Assembly: GCF_001045465.1 (NCBI RefSeq)
Contig: NZ_LFND01000001.1
Location: forward strand, 992,001-1,056,000
Direction: 5' to 3'
Length of the DNA stretch: 64,000 nucleotides
DNA from: Chryseobacterium angstadtii
GTDB taxonomy: Bacteria; Bacteroidota; Bacteroidia; Flavobacteriales; Weeksellaceae
A program made the translations under genes and the position numbers. The notes under the pieces were generated by a model, which saw only the letters and a list, made by a program, of their open reading frames with translations, was not told the DNA's origin and made no database searches. Each line of letters begins with the position of its first letter. Within the stretch, counting starts at the first letter, position 1. This document shows positions 34,928 through 45,169 of the stretch, in pieces.

Positions 34928-36013
34928 ATGTCTAAATCATTAATTCCAAAACTAGAAGCTATTAAACAAAGATATAATGAGGTTGCAGATCTTATTATAC
35001 AGCCTGATATTATTTCAGATCAAAAAAAATATTCTTCTCTGAACAAAGAATACAGTGATTTAGGGAAGATTGTAAAAGTCTACGACCAGTATAAAGGAGC
35101 TTTGGATGCTATTGAAGAATCCGAAGAAATCATTGCTGATGGTTCAGACAGAGATCTTGTAGACCTTGCCAAAGAGGAAAAACTGGAAGCTCAGGCTAAA
35201 ATTCCGGGCTTTGAAGAAGAATTGAAAGTCCTGTTGATCCCTAAAGATCCTGCAGACGACAAAAACGTTATTGTTGAATTACGCGCAGGAACCGGTGGTG
35301 ATGAAGCGGCTATTTTCGTAGAAGATGTCTACAGAATGTATACCATGTACTTCAAAACAAAAGGCTGGAGACATGAGGTGACAGATTCCAACGAAGCTGC
35401 CAAAGGATACAAAGAACTCATCATGAAAGTGGAAGGGGAAGGTGTTTACGGAATTATGAAATTCGAATCAGGAGTTCACCGTGTACAGCGTGTTCCTGAA
35501 ACAGAATCCCAGGGAAGAGTTCATACCTCTGCCATTACCATTGCCGTTTTACCGGAAGCTGAAGAAGTAGATTTTGAACTGAATCCTGCAGATATTGAAA
35601 TGCAGACATCCCGTTCAGGGGGAGCCGGAGGTCAGAACGTAAACAAGGTTGAAACAAAAGTTCAGCTGACGCACAAGCCTTCAGGGATGGTGGTGGTTTG
35701 TCAGCAGGCCCGTTCTCAGCTGGCTAACCGTGAACTGGCTATGGAAATGCTTAGAACCAAACTATACGATATCGAATTGCAAAAGGTTCAGGGTGATATT
35801 GCGGCACAGCGTAAATCAATGGTTTCCACAGGAGACCGTTCCGCAAAAATCAAAACCTACAACTATCCTCAGGGAAGGGTGACAGATCATAGAATCAACA
35901 AGTCTATGTACAATCTGGATGCCTATATGAACGGAGATATCTCTGAAATGATTGATGCCGTAATCATGGCGGAAAATGCAGAGAAGATGAAGGGAGAAGA
36001 AGACAACTATTAA
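34928..36013 (+). CDS. prfA: Peptide chain release factor 1
   Basis: RF1 ends translation at UAA and UAG. The 361-residue length is standard. The peptidyl-hydrolysis motif GGQ is at residues 234-236 ([24 protein letters not shown]). The stop-codon recognition tripeptide, P-x-T, reads PET at 190-192 in [16 protein letters not shown]; most RF1 proteins I know have PAT or PVT, so the middle residue differs while the recognition Pro and Thr are kept. The N-terminal helical domain and the C-terminal [19 protein letters not shown] segment are normal. A perfect terminator follows. Confidence 0.97.
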   Translation: MSKSLIPKLEAIKQRYNEVADLIIQPDIISDQKKYSSLNKEYSDLGKIVKVYDQYKGALDAIEESEEIIADGSDRDLVDLAKEEKLEAQAKIPGFEEELKVLLIPKDPADDKNVIVELRAGTGGDEAAIFVEDVYRMYTMYFKTKGWRHEVTDSNEAAKGYKELIMKVEGEGVYGIMKFESGVHRVQRVPETESQGRVHTSAITIAVLPEAEEVDFELNPADIEMQTSRSGGAGGQNVNKVETKVQLTHKPSGMVVVCQQARSQLANRELAMEMLRTKLYDIELQKVQGDIAAQRKSMVSTGDRSAKIKTYNYPQGRVTDHRINKSMYNLDAYMNGDISEMIDAVIMAENAEKMKGEEDNY

Positions 36014-36032
36014 AAGCAGATATAATCAATCA

Positions 36033-36060
36033 GGCTCTTGAATTTCAAGAGCCTTTTTTT
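36033..36060 (+). terminator. Intrinsic terminator of prfA
   Basis: GGCTCTTG and CAAGAGCC form an 8-base-pair stem with loop AATTT, followed by seven T. Confidence 0.92.
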
Positions 36061-36099
36061 GCTGTATGAAGCAGCAGACCTAAAATAATAAACTACACT

Positions 36100-36765
36100 A
36101 TGAAAAGAACGATGAGAATTTTATTTCTGATAATGATCCTTTGTGTTCAAAACCTATGGGCACAGACGGAATCATTAAAGCCCGAGGCCGTATTCGGGAT
36201 GTATTTTGATACTTTTGTAAAACAGGATGAGCGGGCTCTTCAGCAGCTTAACGACTATCTTACCCCATTTCTTGGCGCAGAAAATACCTATACCATAGAT
36301 TTGAATAAATCTTTCAAAGATGAGGTGAAGAATCTTACCGGAAACTTCCTTGCCAACCTTCCAAAGGAAACTGCTGCAGGGTGTGAGGCTGAAACAGAAG
36401 AATATTTCAGAGCGCTTCTGTCCAATTTAAAGAATACACAGTACGCGGTGAAAAGCATGAAAGAAGTCAAAAATGAATATGCAGATCATAGTTTTGTGGC
36501 AGAACTCAATGTAGATCTCAGCTTTCCGGTTCCGGCAAAGATTGCTGAAATAAAGCTTGAAGAGGTGAAGAAAATGAAAGATCTTAGAAACTATTTAAAA
36601 AGCAAAACGAAGGCTTTTAGACAATCGGAAAAACAGACTACGGTTCAACAGAAATTTAAGCTTTACCAGGTTAAAAAAGACGGAAACATCTATTATTGGA
36701 ACGGAGGTCCGCAGGAGCTGGTATGGAAGTTGAATGAATTGTATTTCAATAATTTAAGTCGCTAA
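36100..36765 (+). CDS. Secreted protein of unknown function, tandem paralogue 1
   Basis: A 221-residue exported protein with signal peptide ending LWAQ. I do not recognise the family. It is clearly related to the next gene: both begin with KPxxVFxMYFxTFV, continue with LNDYL, a D-K/V-x-S-K segment, NFL, P-K-x-T-A-x-x-C, EAEEYF, and finish with KFxLYQ followed by GxIYYWNGxP. The aromatic YYWNG near residue 198 may form a conserved edge strand. A small alpha/beta periplasmic protein is the likely fold type. The pair probably forms one transcription unit, separated by 16 bases. Confidence 0.7.
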   Translation: MKRTMRILFLIMILCVQNLWAQTESLKPEAVFGMYFDTFVKQDERALQQLNDYLTPFLGAENTYTIDLNKSFKDEVKNLTGNFLANLPKETAAGCEAETEEYFRALLSNLKNTQYAVKSMKEVKNEYADHSFVAELNVDLSFPVPAKIAEIKLEEVKKMKDLRNYLKSKTKAFRQSEKQTTVQQKFKLYQVKKDGNIYYWNGGPQELVWKLNELYFNNLSR

Positions 36766-36781
36766 AAATCAAAATAAAAGA

Positions 36782-37456
36782 ATGAAGAATTTTAAAATAA
36801 TTTTCCTTGTTATATTGGCCATATTCGGACAGAATCTAAGTGCTCAGACTGAAGTAAAGAAACCTTCGGAAGTTTTTGAAATGTATTTTGGAACCTTTGT
36901 GAATAACAATAGCGCTGTACTGGATAAGCTGAATGATTATCTGAGACCTACGGTAGAAGGTGAAACCGCCTATCAGGTAGATTTTAATGTCGTTTCGAAG
37001 GATATGATGAAAGAAAGTACGGATAATTTTTTATCGGTTTTTCCCAAAGCAACTGCAGATGCCTGCAGAAAAGAAGCTGAAGAATATTTTACAGCGATGA
37101 TGGAGAATTTTAAAAATGGAAAACTCACCGTTAAAGAAGTAAAAGTAGTGCAGAATGAACACATAGAAGACCAGAAAATTGCTCATATCACCTATTCTGT
37201 AAGCTTCAAAGTTCCTGCAAAATTTTCCGATATTCCGCCCGGAGATATTAAAAATGTAAAGCCTGAAGAGCTTAAAAAATACCTGGTTCAGAGTGTAAAG
37301 GATTTTAAAGCGGCAGATAAAACAGTGGTTACAGAGCAGAAATTCAGTCTTTATCAACTCAATGAAGGAGGTAAAATATACTATTGGAATGGCAGTCCTG
37401 ATGAAATTGTTTCTGGATTAACGGATTTTTACTTTGAAAGTTTCGGATCTAAATAA
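36782..37456 (+). CDS. Secreted protein of unknown function, tandem paralogue 2
   Basis: A 224-residue exported protein with signal peptide ending NLSAQ, homologous along its whole length to the gene just upstream (matching KPSEVFEMYFGTFV, LDKLNDYL, NFLSVFPKATADAC, EAEEYFTAMMENFKNG, KFSLYQLNEGGKIYYWNGSP). Identity is moderate, so the duplication is not recent. No catalytic motif is seen. A terminator lies 27 bases after the stop and also precedes the prolyl oligopeptidase gene. Confidence 0.7.
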   Translation: MKNFKIIFLVILAIFGQNLSAQTEVKKPSEVFEMYFGTFVNNNSAVLDKLNDYLRPTVEGETAYQVDFNVVSKDMMKESTDNFLSVFPKATADACRKEAEEYFTAMMENFKNGKLTVKEVKVVQNEHIEDQKIAHITYSVSFKVPAKFSDIPPGDIKNVKPEELKKYLVQSVKDFKAADKTVVTEQKFSLYQLNEGGKIYYWNGSPDEIVSGLTDFYFESFGSK

Positions 37457-37482
37457 TAATTCGTAGAAAATATTTTTTATTA

Positions 37483-37508
37483 AAAGCTCTGGTATCAGGG
37501 CTTTTTTT
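37483..37508 (+). terminator. Intrinsic terminator after tandem secreted genes
   Basis: AAAGCTCTG and CAGGGCTTT pair with one G-U around a 4-base loop (GTAT), followed by T residues. Confidence 0.8.
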
Positions 37509-37548
37509 ATGTCGTATACTTTGTGTATTTTTGATAAAACCCTTGATT

Positions 37549-39651
37549 ATGAATTTCAAACCTATCTTATTAACCGCTGGAGTCTTATTTTCAGCGACTT
37601 TTTATTCTCAAAAAATGAATTATCCTAAAGCATTAAAAGGAAATCAGACAGATACTTATTTCGGAAACGCTGTTGCAGACCCATTCAGAGATCTGGAAAA
37701 TGATTCTGACGCTACAAAAAAATGGGTAGACGATGAAGTAGCCTACAGCCAGAACTATCTTTCAAAAATTCCGTTCAGAAACAAAATCAAGGATCAGCTG
37801 AGAGATATCTGGAATTATGAGAAAATTTCAGCCCCTTTTAAAGAAGGAGATTACACCTACTATTATAAAAATGACGGCCTTCAGGCACAATCCATCCTTT
37901 ACAGAACCAACAACAAAACCAAAGCAACGGAAATATTTTTGGATCCAAACAAGTTTTCAGATAAAGGAACAACTTCACTGTCTAATTTATCTTTCAATAA
38001 AAAAGGAAACCTGGCTGCCTATTCTATTTCTGAAGGGGGAAGCGACTGGAATAAAATCATCATTATTGATGCAATTACTAAAAAACAGATCGACGAAACG
38101 CTATTGGATGTAAAATTCAGCGGAATTTCGTGGCAGGGAGACGAAGGATTCTACTACTCAAGCTACGATAAACCAAAAGAAGGAACCGTTCTTTCCGGAA
38201 TGACCGATAAACATAAAGTGTATTTCCATAAATTAGGAACAAAACAGTCTGAAGACAAGTTGATCTTCGGAGGAGATAAAACACCAAGAAGATATCTTGG
38301 AGCCGGAGTTTCTGAAGATCAGAGATACCTGATTATTTCTGCAGCGAATGCTACAAATGGGAACGAGTTGTATATCAAAGATTTAAAGAAAGGCGGAGAT
38401 TTTGTTCAGATCAATAAAGGGTTTGATATTAATGTCAATATCGTAGATACACAAGGTGATGATCTGTTTATTTTTACAGATAAAGATGCCCCGAATATGC
38501 GTCTTGTAAAAACAACGATCGCGAATCCTTCACCGGAAACCTGGAAAGATGTGATTCCACAGACAGAAAATGTTCTGGGAGTATCTTCAGGAGGAGGTTA
38601 TTTCTTTGCAACCTATATGATTGATGCTATAGATCAGGTAAAACAGTTTGACAAAACCGGAAAACTGGTAAGAGAAATTACACTTCCGGGAAAAGGAAAT
38701 ATCGGCGGTTTTGGCGGTAAGGAAGAGGAAAAAGAACTTTATTACTCTTTCAGTAACTACATTACACCGGGAACTACCTATAAATTTAATGCAGATTCAG
38801 GGAAATCAGAAGTGTACCAGAAACCGAAAGTGAAATTTAATCCGGATGATTATGTTTCCGAGCAGGTATTCTACACTTCAAAAGACGGAACCAAAGTTCC
38901 TATGATGATCAATTACAAGAAAGGAACCAAACTGAATGGTAAAAATCCTACGATCCTTTATTCTTACGGAGGTTTCAACATCAGCCTTCAGCCTTCATTC
39001 TCTGTAGTGAATGCCATCTGGATGGAAAACGGTGGAATTTACGCTGTTCCGAACATCCGTGGCGGTGGCGAATATGGTAAAAAGTGGCACGATGCAGGAA
39101 CGAAAACGCAGAAGAAAAATGTTTTCGAAGACTTTATTGCTGCTGGAGAATATCTTCAAAGCAAAGGCTATACTTCAAAAGAATATATGGCATTGTCCGG
39201 AAGATCAAACGGAGGGCTTCTTGTAGGAGCTACCATGACCATGCGTCCTGATCTTGCGAAAGTAGCATTCCCGGGCGTAGGTGTTCTGGATATGCTGAGA
39301 TACAATAAGTTTACGGCAGGTGCAGGATGGTCTTACGACTACGGAACTGCAGAAGACAGTAAAGAGATGTTTGAATATCTTAAATCTTATTCCCCGGTAC
39401 ATAACGTGAAAAAAGGAACATGCTATCCTTCTACCATGATTATTACCAGTGATCATGATGACAGAGTAGTTCCGGCACACTCTTTCAAATTCGGGGCTGA
39501 ACTTCAGGAAAAACAGGGCTGTAAAAACCCGATTTTGTTAAGAATTGAGAAAAATGCAGGTCACGGCGCAGGAAGATCAACCGAACAGGTAATCAGTGAA
39601 AATGCGGACCTTATTTCTTTTGCTTTATATGAGATGGGAATTAATAAATAG
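37549..39651 (+). CDS. Prolyl oligopeptidase-family serine peptidase (S9A)
   Basis: A 700-residue exported peptidase that cuts short peptides after proline. A longer TTG-initiated version is rejected because TATTTTTG at 37526-37533, a likely -7 promoter element, covers that TTG. The signal peptide ends SATFYSQ. Residues 30-430 form the beta-propeller lid; residues 440-700 the alpha/beta-hydrolase. Catalytic Ser553 lies in LSGRSNGGLLVG; the Asp is in SDHDDRVVPAHS and the His in KNAGHGAGRS. RGGGEYGKKWHDAG before the Ser is typical of S9A. Length matches the family. Signal peptide points to a periplasmic location. Confidence 0.94.
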   Translation: MNFKPILLTAGVLFSATFYSQKMNYPKALKGNQTDTYFGNAVADPFRDLENDSDATKKWVDDEVAYSQNYLSKIPFRNKIKDQLRDIWNYEKISAPFKEGDYTYYYKNDGLQAQSILYRTNNKTKATEIFLDPNKFSDKGTTSLSNLSFNKKGNLAAYSISEGGSDWNKIIIIDAITKKQIDETLLDVKFSGISWQGDEGFYYSSYDKPKEGTVLSGMTDKHKVYFHKLGTKQSEDKLIFGGDKTPRRYLGAGVSEDQRYLIISAANATNGNELYIKDLKKGGDFVQINKGFDINVNIVDTQGDDLFIFTDKDAPNMRLVKTTIANPSPETWKDVIPQTENVLGVSSGGGYFFATYMIDAIDQVKQFDKTGKLVREITLPGKGNIGGFGGKEEEKELYYSFSNYITPGTTYKFNADSGKSEVYQKPKVKFNPDDYVSEQVFYTSKDGTKVPMMINYKKGTKLNGKNPTILYSYGGFNISLQPSFSVVNAIWMENGGIYAVPNIRGGGEYGKKWHDAGTKTQKKNVFEDFIAAGEYLQSKGYTSKEYMALSGRSNGGLLVGATMTMRPDLAKVAFPGVGVLDMLRYNKFTAGAGWSYDYGTAEDSKEMFEYLKSYSPVHNVKKGTCYPSTMIITSDHDDRVVPAHSFKFGAELQEKQGCKNPILLRIEKNAGHGAGRSTEQVISENADLISFALYEMGINK

Positions 39652-39674
39652 TTATTAATAACAAAAAAAGAACC

Positions 39675-39710
39675 AAAATGGCTAATTTTATTGAAATTAG
39701 CCATTTTTTT
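39675..39710 (+). terminator. Intrinsic terminator of the prolyl oligopeptidase gene
   Basis: AAAATGGCTAATTT and AAATTAGCCATTTT form a 14-base-pair perfect stem around 5 bases, followed by T residues. Confidence 0.92.
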
Positions 39711-39713
39711 TGA

Positions 39714-39742
39714 TTGTACTATGCATTAAATTATTACTTTTG
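39714..39742 (+). promoter_or_regulatory. Promoter of the reprolysin-like metallopeptidase gene
   Basis: TTG at 39714-39716, an 18-base spacer and TACTTTTG at 39735-39742, 45 bases before the start codon. Confidence 0.7.
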
Positions 39743-39787
39743 TCCTGGATATTTAAAATTTATTAATTCTATTCATGTAGTTCAGTT

Positions 39788-42700
39788 ATGAAAAAAAGAA
39801 TTTTACTAGTTTGTGCATTGGCAGGTAGTGTGGCCAGTGTAAATGCACAGAGGTGGGTACCTGCCTCCCAAAAAACTTCTGAAATTAGAAAAGAAGTTGA
39901 AGTTCAGTATTCTTACAAAGTAGATCTTGCATCGCTTAGAAATCTTTTAAAAGATGCGGTAGAAACGGGTAAAGGAGCAAAAGCTGTTATTGTTTCCCTT
40001 CCTACAGCAGAAGGAAAAGTTGAGAAATTTGCTGTATACAGCGATCCTGTTGTAGAGAAATCTATGGCAGACAGACACCAATTAGGATCATATGTTGGAG
40101 TAGGGGTAGACGATCCTTCCAAATATGTAAGATTCAGTACGGCTCCAACAGAATTGCAGTCTATGATCATCAAAGACGGCGTATTCCAGTTTATAGAGCC
40201 TATTACGACAGATAAGCAGACTTACGGAGTATTCTATAAAACGAAGAGAACGGCAAGTGATAACGGATTTGAGTGTTCTACGGAAGAAAAAGAGATTATT
40301 AAGGATATCAAGGCATTGGAGGCTAACGGTAAGAAGAATCTTTCTAACCTGGGAATTACCAACAGACCTGCTATTACAAAATACAGAACATACAGACTGG
40401 CACTTTCTACTACTGGAGAATACACAAAGAAATTTGACCCTTCAGGAGGAACTGCAAACACAGTGATCCAGATGAATGCTACCATGACCCGTGTAAACGG
40501 TATTTTTGAAAAAGAATTTGGTATTAAAGCAATCATTCAGGATCTTCCGGCTATCATATATACAGATCCTACATCAGATCCATATACTGGAAACTTAAAC
40601 CTGAATCTTCAGCAGACTTTAACTAATATCGTAGGGAATGCTAATTACGATATGGGGCACGTATTCAATGCTGCAGGAGGAAACGGAAATGCCGGATCTA
40701 TTGCATCAACATGTGTAGACCCCGCAACGACAACTACCTTAGCGAAAGGATCTGCATTTACTCAGAATACAAACCCTACGGGAGATCTTTTTGATATTGA
40801 TTATGCTGCTCACGAAATGGGTCACCAGCTGGGAGCTAACCATACATTCTCTCACGTTTCAGAAGGATCCGGAGTAAATATTGAACCTGGTGGTGGTACA
40901 ACTATCATGGGATATGCCGGAATTACAGGGGATAACGTACAGGCTACTACTGACGCTTATTTCCACTATTCTTCAATCAATCAGATCTTGAACAGTCTGG
41001 ATGGTAAAGTCACTTGTGGAACTTCAGAAAATATTACAACAAACACAGCGCCTGTAATTACAGCGCTTACACCTTACAGCATTCCTAAAGGAACAGCTTA
41101 TTATTTGGATGCATCTGCTACAGATACAGATCCTATTAAATATGCATGGGAACAGTATGACAGCGTTGACTCTTACAACTCTATTTCCGGAGACAGCGGA
41201 TGGGGATATAGCGCACAGGGAGCATTATCAAGATCTTATTTCGGTACAGCAAGCGGAAGAAGATATTTCCCAAGTTTACCATTGGTAATGAGCGGAGTTT
41301 TAACTAACAAAACAGCTCCGGGTGCTACTACAACGCCAAACTGGGAAACGGTATCTTATGTTCCTAGAGTATTAAAGTATGCAGTAACAGTAAGAGATGA
41401 GAATGTAGGAAGACCAATGCTTTCTTCTGCTGAAACTACAGTAACAGTTGGAAACGACGGGCCTTTTAAATTTTCAGGAATTACAGCTTCTACAGTATTA
41501 TATAACAATGCTGCGAATACAATAACCTGGGATGTTGCCAATACCACTGGAGCTCCTTATAACGTACCTAACGTAAAAATTGAGTATACTACAGATCTTA
41601 CCAACGGTGCAACATGGACAGAACTAGTAGCTACTACTCCAAATACAGGAAGCTATACGGCACAAATGCCTGCCAGCTTAACAGGAGCAGTTAAACTTAA
41701 AATTTCTGCTATTGGAAACATATTCTATGCAGTATCTCCGCAAATAACTATTGGAACAGCGCCTACTTCTACTACAGCAGCGCCAACAGGTGTTTCTGCA
41801 TTAAATGCTGAAATCTTTAAAACAACAGCAAGACTGTCTTGGAACAGTGTACCAGGTGCTACTTATTCCATCAACTATAGAAAAGTAGGACAAACTAACT
41901 GGTCAAACGCAACAAGCCCTACAAGCTCTGTTGTATTAAGCGGCCTTGAAGATGAATCTAATTACGAAGCTCAGGTAGCGGCAGTAGTAAATTCAGTTCC
42001 GGGAGCATTCTCCAATAACTATGCTTTCAAGACGAAAGGATTGAGAACAGGAGTAGATTACTGTTTAATGACTACCGGAGGAAACAGCTTTGCTAGTTTT
42101 TCTTATAACAGTGGTATGGCTGAAATGAATATCGCAAATCTTGCTTATTCAGAATTAACCTATAAGACTATTTTCAGTACTTATCGGGATTTCACTGAAG
42201 ATGCAACTAAAGTGATTAACTTAACCAAAGGAACACAGTACACATTGTCTTATTTTAATGTAGGTACAACAGCTTCTACTTATAATGACAATATGGAAGT
42301 GTGGATAGATTATAACAGAAACGGTGTTTTTGAAACTTCTGAAAAAGTGGGTTCTGTAAGTACTGATCCACCTGCTAATGGTCAGTATACAGGAAACTTT
42401 ACATTTACAGTTCCTGCTACAGCCTATGCTGGAGATAAGCTTTTAAGAATGAGAGTAGCAAACACTTTCTTTAACAAAGCTACCGGGCCATGTGGTAGTC
42501 CATCGGTGGGTGTAACCGGAGGAGGAGTTATTTCTCAGGGATCATTTAAAGATTTCTCTGTGAAAATCACAAGCGGATTGGCAGTAAATGATGTAAACGG
42601 TCCAAGCGCAACTGAAGTATCTATTTATCCAAACCCTGCAGATACTTTCGTAGAAGTGAAGAATCTGAAAGGAAAAGCTGATTACAGCATCTTCAGTGCA

Positions 42701-42835
42701 GACGGAAGATTGGTTCAGCAAGGTCAGCTAGATGGTAACAACAGAATTAATGTGGCATCATTGATCAAAGGTATGTATGTAGTTACTCTTAAAGATGACA
42801 AAAACACATACAATACGAAACTTATCAAAAAATAA
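39788..42835 (+). CDS. T9SS-secreted reprolysin-like metallopeptidase
   Basis: A 1015-residue secreted zinc peptidase. Order: signal peptide (ASVNAQ), propeptide to about residue 190 (YRLALSTTGEYT marks the start of the mature catalytic domain), and an M12B-like domain with zinc motif HEMGHQLGANHTF, first His at residue 342, followed by an IMGYAG Met-turn. Then comes a beta-sandwich region, a fibronectin type III domain near residues 660-750 (LSWNSVPGATYSINYRKVG), a GEVED-type domain (VWIDYNRNGVFETSEKVG, near residue 840) and a type A T9SS sorting domain (IYPNPADTFVEV, IKGMYVVTL, KLIKK). It should degrade proteins outside the cell. Its target is unknown. Confidence 0.92.
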   Translation: MKKRILLVCALAGSVASVNAQRWVPASQKTSEIRKEVEVQYSYKVDLASLRNLLKDAVETGKGAKAVIVSLPTAEGKVEKFAVYSDPVVEKSMADRHQLGSYVGVGVDDPSKYVRFSTAPTELQSMIIKDGVFQFIEPITTDKQTYGVFYKTKRTASDNGFECSTEEKEIIKDIKALEANGKKNLSNLGITNRPAITKYRTYRLALSTTGEYTKKFDPSGGTANTVIQMNATMTRVNGIFEKEFGIKAIIQDLPAIIYTDPTSDPYTGNLNLNLQQTLTNIVGNANYDMGHVFNAAGGNGNAGSIASTCVDPATTTTLAKGSAFTQNTNPTGDLFDIDYAAHEMGHQLGANHTFSHVSEGSGVNIEPGGGTTIMGYAGITGDNVQATTDAYFHYSSINQILNSLDGKVTCGTSENITTNTAPVITALTPYSIPKGTAYYLDASATDTDPIKYAWEQYDSVDSYNSISGDSGWGYSAQGALSRSYFGTASGRRYFPSLPLVMSGVLTNKTAPGATTTPNWETVSYVPRVLKYAVTVRDENVGRPMLSSAETTVTVGNDGPFKFSGITASTVLYNNAANTITWDVANTTGAPYNVPNVKIEYTTDLTNGATWTELVATTPNTGSYTAQMPASLTGAVKLKISAIGNIFYAVSPQITIGTAPTSTTAAPTGVSALNAEIFKTTARLSWNSVPGATYSINYRKVGQTNWSNATSPTSSVVLSGLEDESNYEAQVAAVVNSVPGAFSNNYAFKTKGLRTGVDYCLMTTGGNSFASFSYNSGMAEMNIANLAYSELTYKTIFSTYRDFTEDATKVINLTKGTQYTLSYFNVGTTASTYNDNMEVWIDYNRNGVFETSEKVGSVSTDPPANGQYTGNFTFTVPATAYAGDKLLRMRVANTFFNKATGPCGSPSVGVTGGGVISQGSFKDFSVKITSGLAVNDVNGPSATEVSIYPNPADTFVEVKNLKGKADYSIFSADGRLVQQGQLDGNNRINVASLIKGMYVVTLKDDKNTYNTKLIKK

Positions 42836-42857
42836 GAAGTAAGTATATCTATAACTG

Positions 42858-42885
42858 AGACCGGGCATTTGTCCGGTCTTTTTTA
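42858..42885 (+). terminator. Intrinsic terminator after metallopeptidase gene
   Basis: AGACCGG and CCGGTCT pair across an 8-base loop, followed by TTTTTT. Confidence 0.88.
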
Positions 42886-42973
42886 TGCCTTAAAATTCAT
42901 TAAAACTGGATGTTAACATAAGTTTCATGTTTCGTTCAAAAAAATTAACTTTACGCAGACAAAAATTATTGGA

Positions 42974-45094
42974 ATGCGAAAGACAATTTCTGTGAAAAAA
43001 CCGGATTTTAGTATAGAACCTCAGAACAGAGAGATCTATAATTTTGAAAAAGACGGATTAGAGTTAAAATCATCATACACCCCAGCAGATGTTAAAAATG
43101 AATCTTTAACACAGACTTCTCCAGGAATTGTTCCTTATCTCAGAGGCCCGTATTCTACTATGTATGTACAGAAACCGTGGACGGTGAGACAGTATGCAGG
43201 TTTCTCCACAGCAGAAGAATCCAATGCGTTTTACAGAAGAAACCTGGCCGCAGGGCAAAAAGGACTATCCGTAGCATTCGATCTTGCGACCCACAGAGGA
43301 TATGATTCAGATCATTCAAGAGTAGTGGGAGACGTAGGAAAAGCTGGTGTAGCCATAGATTCTGTGGAAGATATGAAGATCCTTTTCAATGAGATTCCTT
43401 TGGATCAGATTTCCGTATCTATGACAATGAACGGAGCCGTACTTCCCATTTTGTCTTTTTATATTGTAGCAGCCGAAGAACAGGGCGTAAAACAGGAATT
43501 ACTTTCCGGAACCATCCAGAATGATATTTTGAAAGAGTTCATGGTAAGGAATACCTACATCTATCCGCCGGCTCCTTCCATGAAAATTATTGCCGATATC
43601 TTTGAATATACAGCCCAAAATATACCCAAATTCAACTCTATTTCCATCTCAGGATACCATATGCAGGAAGCGGGCGCAACACCCGTACTGGAAATGGCTT
43701 ATACCCTTGCAGACGGTCTGGAATATGTAAGAACAGGGATTAAAGCAGGAATGAATGTAGATGATTTCGCCCCAAGACTCTCATTTTTCTGGGCAATCGG
43801 GATGAATCACTTTATGGAAATTGCAAAAATGAGAGCCGCAAGATACATCTGGGCTACCCTTTTACAGCAGTTCAATCCGCAGAATCCAAAATCTCTGGCT
43901 TTAAGAACCCACTCCCAGACATCCGGATGGTCACTTACAGAACAGGAACCATTTAATAATATTACGAGAACAGCTATTGAAGCCCTTTCTTCTGCTTTGG
44001 GCGGAACCCAGTCGCTGCATACCAACGCTCTGGACGAAGCCATTGCTCTTCCTACGGATTACTCTGCAAAAATCGCCAGAAATACCCAGATTATCCTTCA
44101 GCAGGAAAGCGGGATTTGTGATGTGGTAGATCCTATGGGAGGAAGCAGCCTCGTGGAAAGCCTTACCCAGCAGATGATTGAAGAAGCCATGAAATACATT
44201 GATGAGGTAGAGCAGGAAGGAGGAATGACAAAAGCCATTGAAGCCGGAATTCCGAAAATGAGGATTGAAGAAGCGGCCGCTAAAAAGCAGGCTAAAATTG
44301 ACAGTGGTGAAGAATTCATCATTGGAGTCAATTCATTCAGAACAGCCCTGAAACAGGACGGAATTGAGATTCTGGACATCGATAATACGGAAGTGCGCAG
44401 AAAGCAGATCGAAAGACTGGAAAAAATAAAAGCAGAAAGAAACCCTGAAGCCGTTGCACAAATCCTGAATAAAATCCGCGAAAGTGCAAAATCAGGAAAA
44501 GGAAACCTTCTTGCCCTATGCATTGAAGCCGCAAGAAGAAGAGTTACCCTTGGTGAAATGAGCGATGCCATGGAAGAAACTTTCGGAAGATATAAAGCCA
44601 ATATTAAAACCATCTCAGGAGTGTACGCTATGAATGCCGGGAAAAACGAATATTTTGAAAAAGCCCTTCATCTGACTCAGCAGTTTGAAGAAGCAGAAGG
44701 CCGCCGTCCGAGACTTATGGTCGCCAAAATGGGACAGGATGGGCACGACAGAGGAGCCAAAGTAGTCGCAACGGCATTTGCAGATATGGGATTTGATGTC
44801 GATGTGGCACCATTGTTCCAAACCCCTGAAGAAGTAGCCAAACAGGCCGTAGAAAACGATATTCACATCCTGGGTGTATCTTCTCTGGCGGCAGGACATA
44901 AAACCCTGGTTCCGCAGGTGGTGGAAGAACTGAAAAAATTAGGAGCAGATGATGTCACGATTGTAGTAGGAGGCGTTATTCCGCAGCAGGATTATGAATT
45001 CCTGTATGCGAATGGAGCCGACTTTATTTTCGGCCCGGGAACCAACCTTCCGAAATGTGCGGTGGAAATCTTACAGAAATTCTTAGAAAATTAA
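42974..45094 (+). CDS. scpA: Methylmalonyl-CoA mutase, large catalytic subunit
   Basis: A 706-residue adenosylcobalamin enzyme that interconverts succinyl-CoA and (R)-methylmalonyl-CoA. Residues 40-520 are the CoA-binding barrel ([66 protein letters not shown]). Residues 570-700 are the cobalamin domain, with the lower-ligand motif DGHDRG and His591. Length and domain content are those of the alpha-chain. The smaller partner subunit and the epimerase are not in the window. The chaperone gene meaB is 10 kb downstream on the same strand. Confidence 0.95.
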   Translation: MRKTISVKKPDFSIEPQNREIYNFEKDGLELKSSYTPADVKNESLTQTSPGIVPYLRGPYSTMYVQKPWTVRQYAGFSTAEESNAFYRRNLAAGQKGLSVAFDLATHRGYDSDHSRVVGDVGKAGVAIDSVEDMKILFNEIPLDQISVSMTMNGAVLPILSFYIVAAEEQGVKQELLSGTIQNDILKEFMVRNTYIYPPAPSMKIIADIFEYTAQNIPKFNSISISGYHMQEAGATPVLEMAYTLADGLEYVRTGIKAGMNVDDFAPRLSFFWAIGMNHFMEIAKMRAARYIWATLLQQFNPQNPKSLALRTHSQTSGWSLTEQEPFNNITRTAIEALSSALGGTQSLHTNALDEAIALPTDYSAKIARNTQIILQQESGICDVVDPMGGSSLVESLTQQMIEEAMKYIDEVEQEGGMTKAIEAGIPKMRIEEAAAKKQAKIDSGEEFIIGVNSFRTALKQDGIEILDIDNTEVRRKQIERLEKIKAERNPEAVAQILNKIRESAKSGKGNLLALCIEAARRRVTLGEMSDAMEETFGRYKANIKTISGVYAMNAGKNEYFEKALHLTQQFEEAEGRRPRLMVAKMGQDGHDRGAKVVATAFADMGFDVDVAPLFQTPEEVAKQAVENDIHILGVSSLAAGHKTLVPQVVEELKKLGADDVTIVVGGVIPQQDYEFLYANGADFIFGPGTNLPKCAVEILQKFLEN

Positions 45095-45169
45095 AATTAA
45101 ACCTCACTCACTGTGTAGATTGACTGAAAAGTATTAATTTCAGTTCTTCAACCCTAAGTATACTGTGAG

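Noticed and set aside
34755..34943. 62-codon frame between the APC permease and prfA
   Set aside because: It overlaps the permease end and the prfA promoter and start; probably non-coding.
37531..37548. TTG start for the prolyl oligopeptidase
   Set aside because: The TTG is part of the TATTTTTG promoter element; the ATG at 37549 gives a proper signal peptide.
44098..44613. 171-codon open frame on the minus strand inside scpA
   Set aside because: It is antisense to a highly conserved catalytic region, has low-complexity Ser/Leu composition and no start context; a shadow of codon bias.
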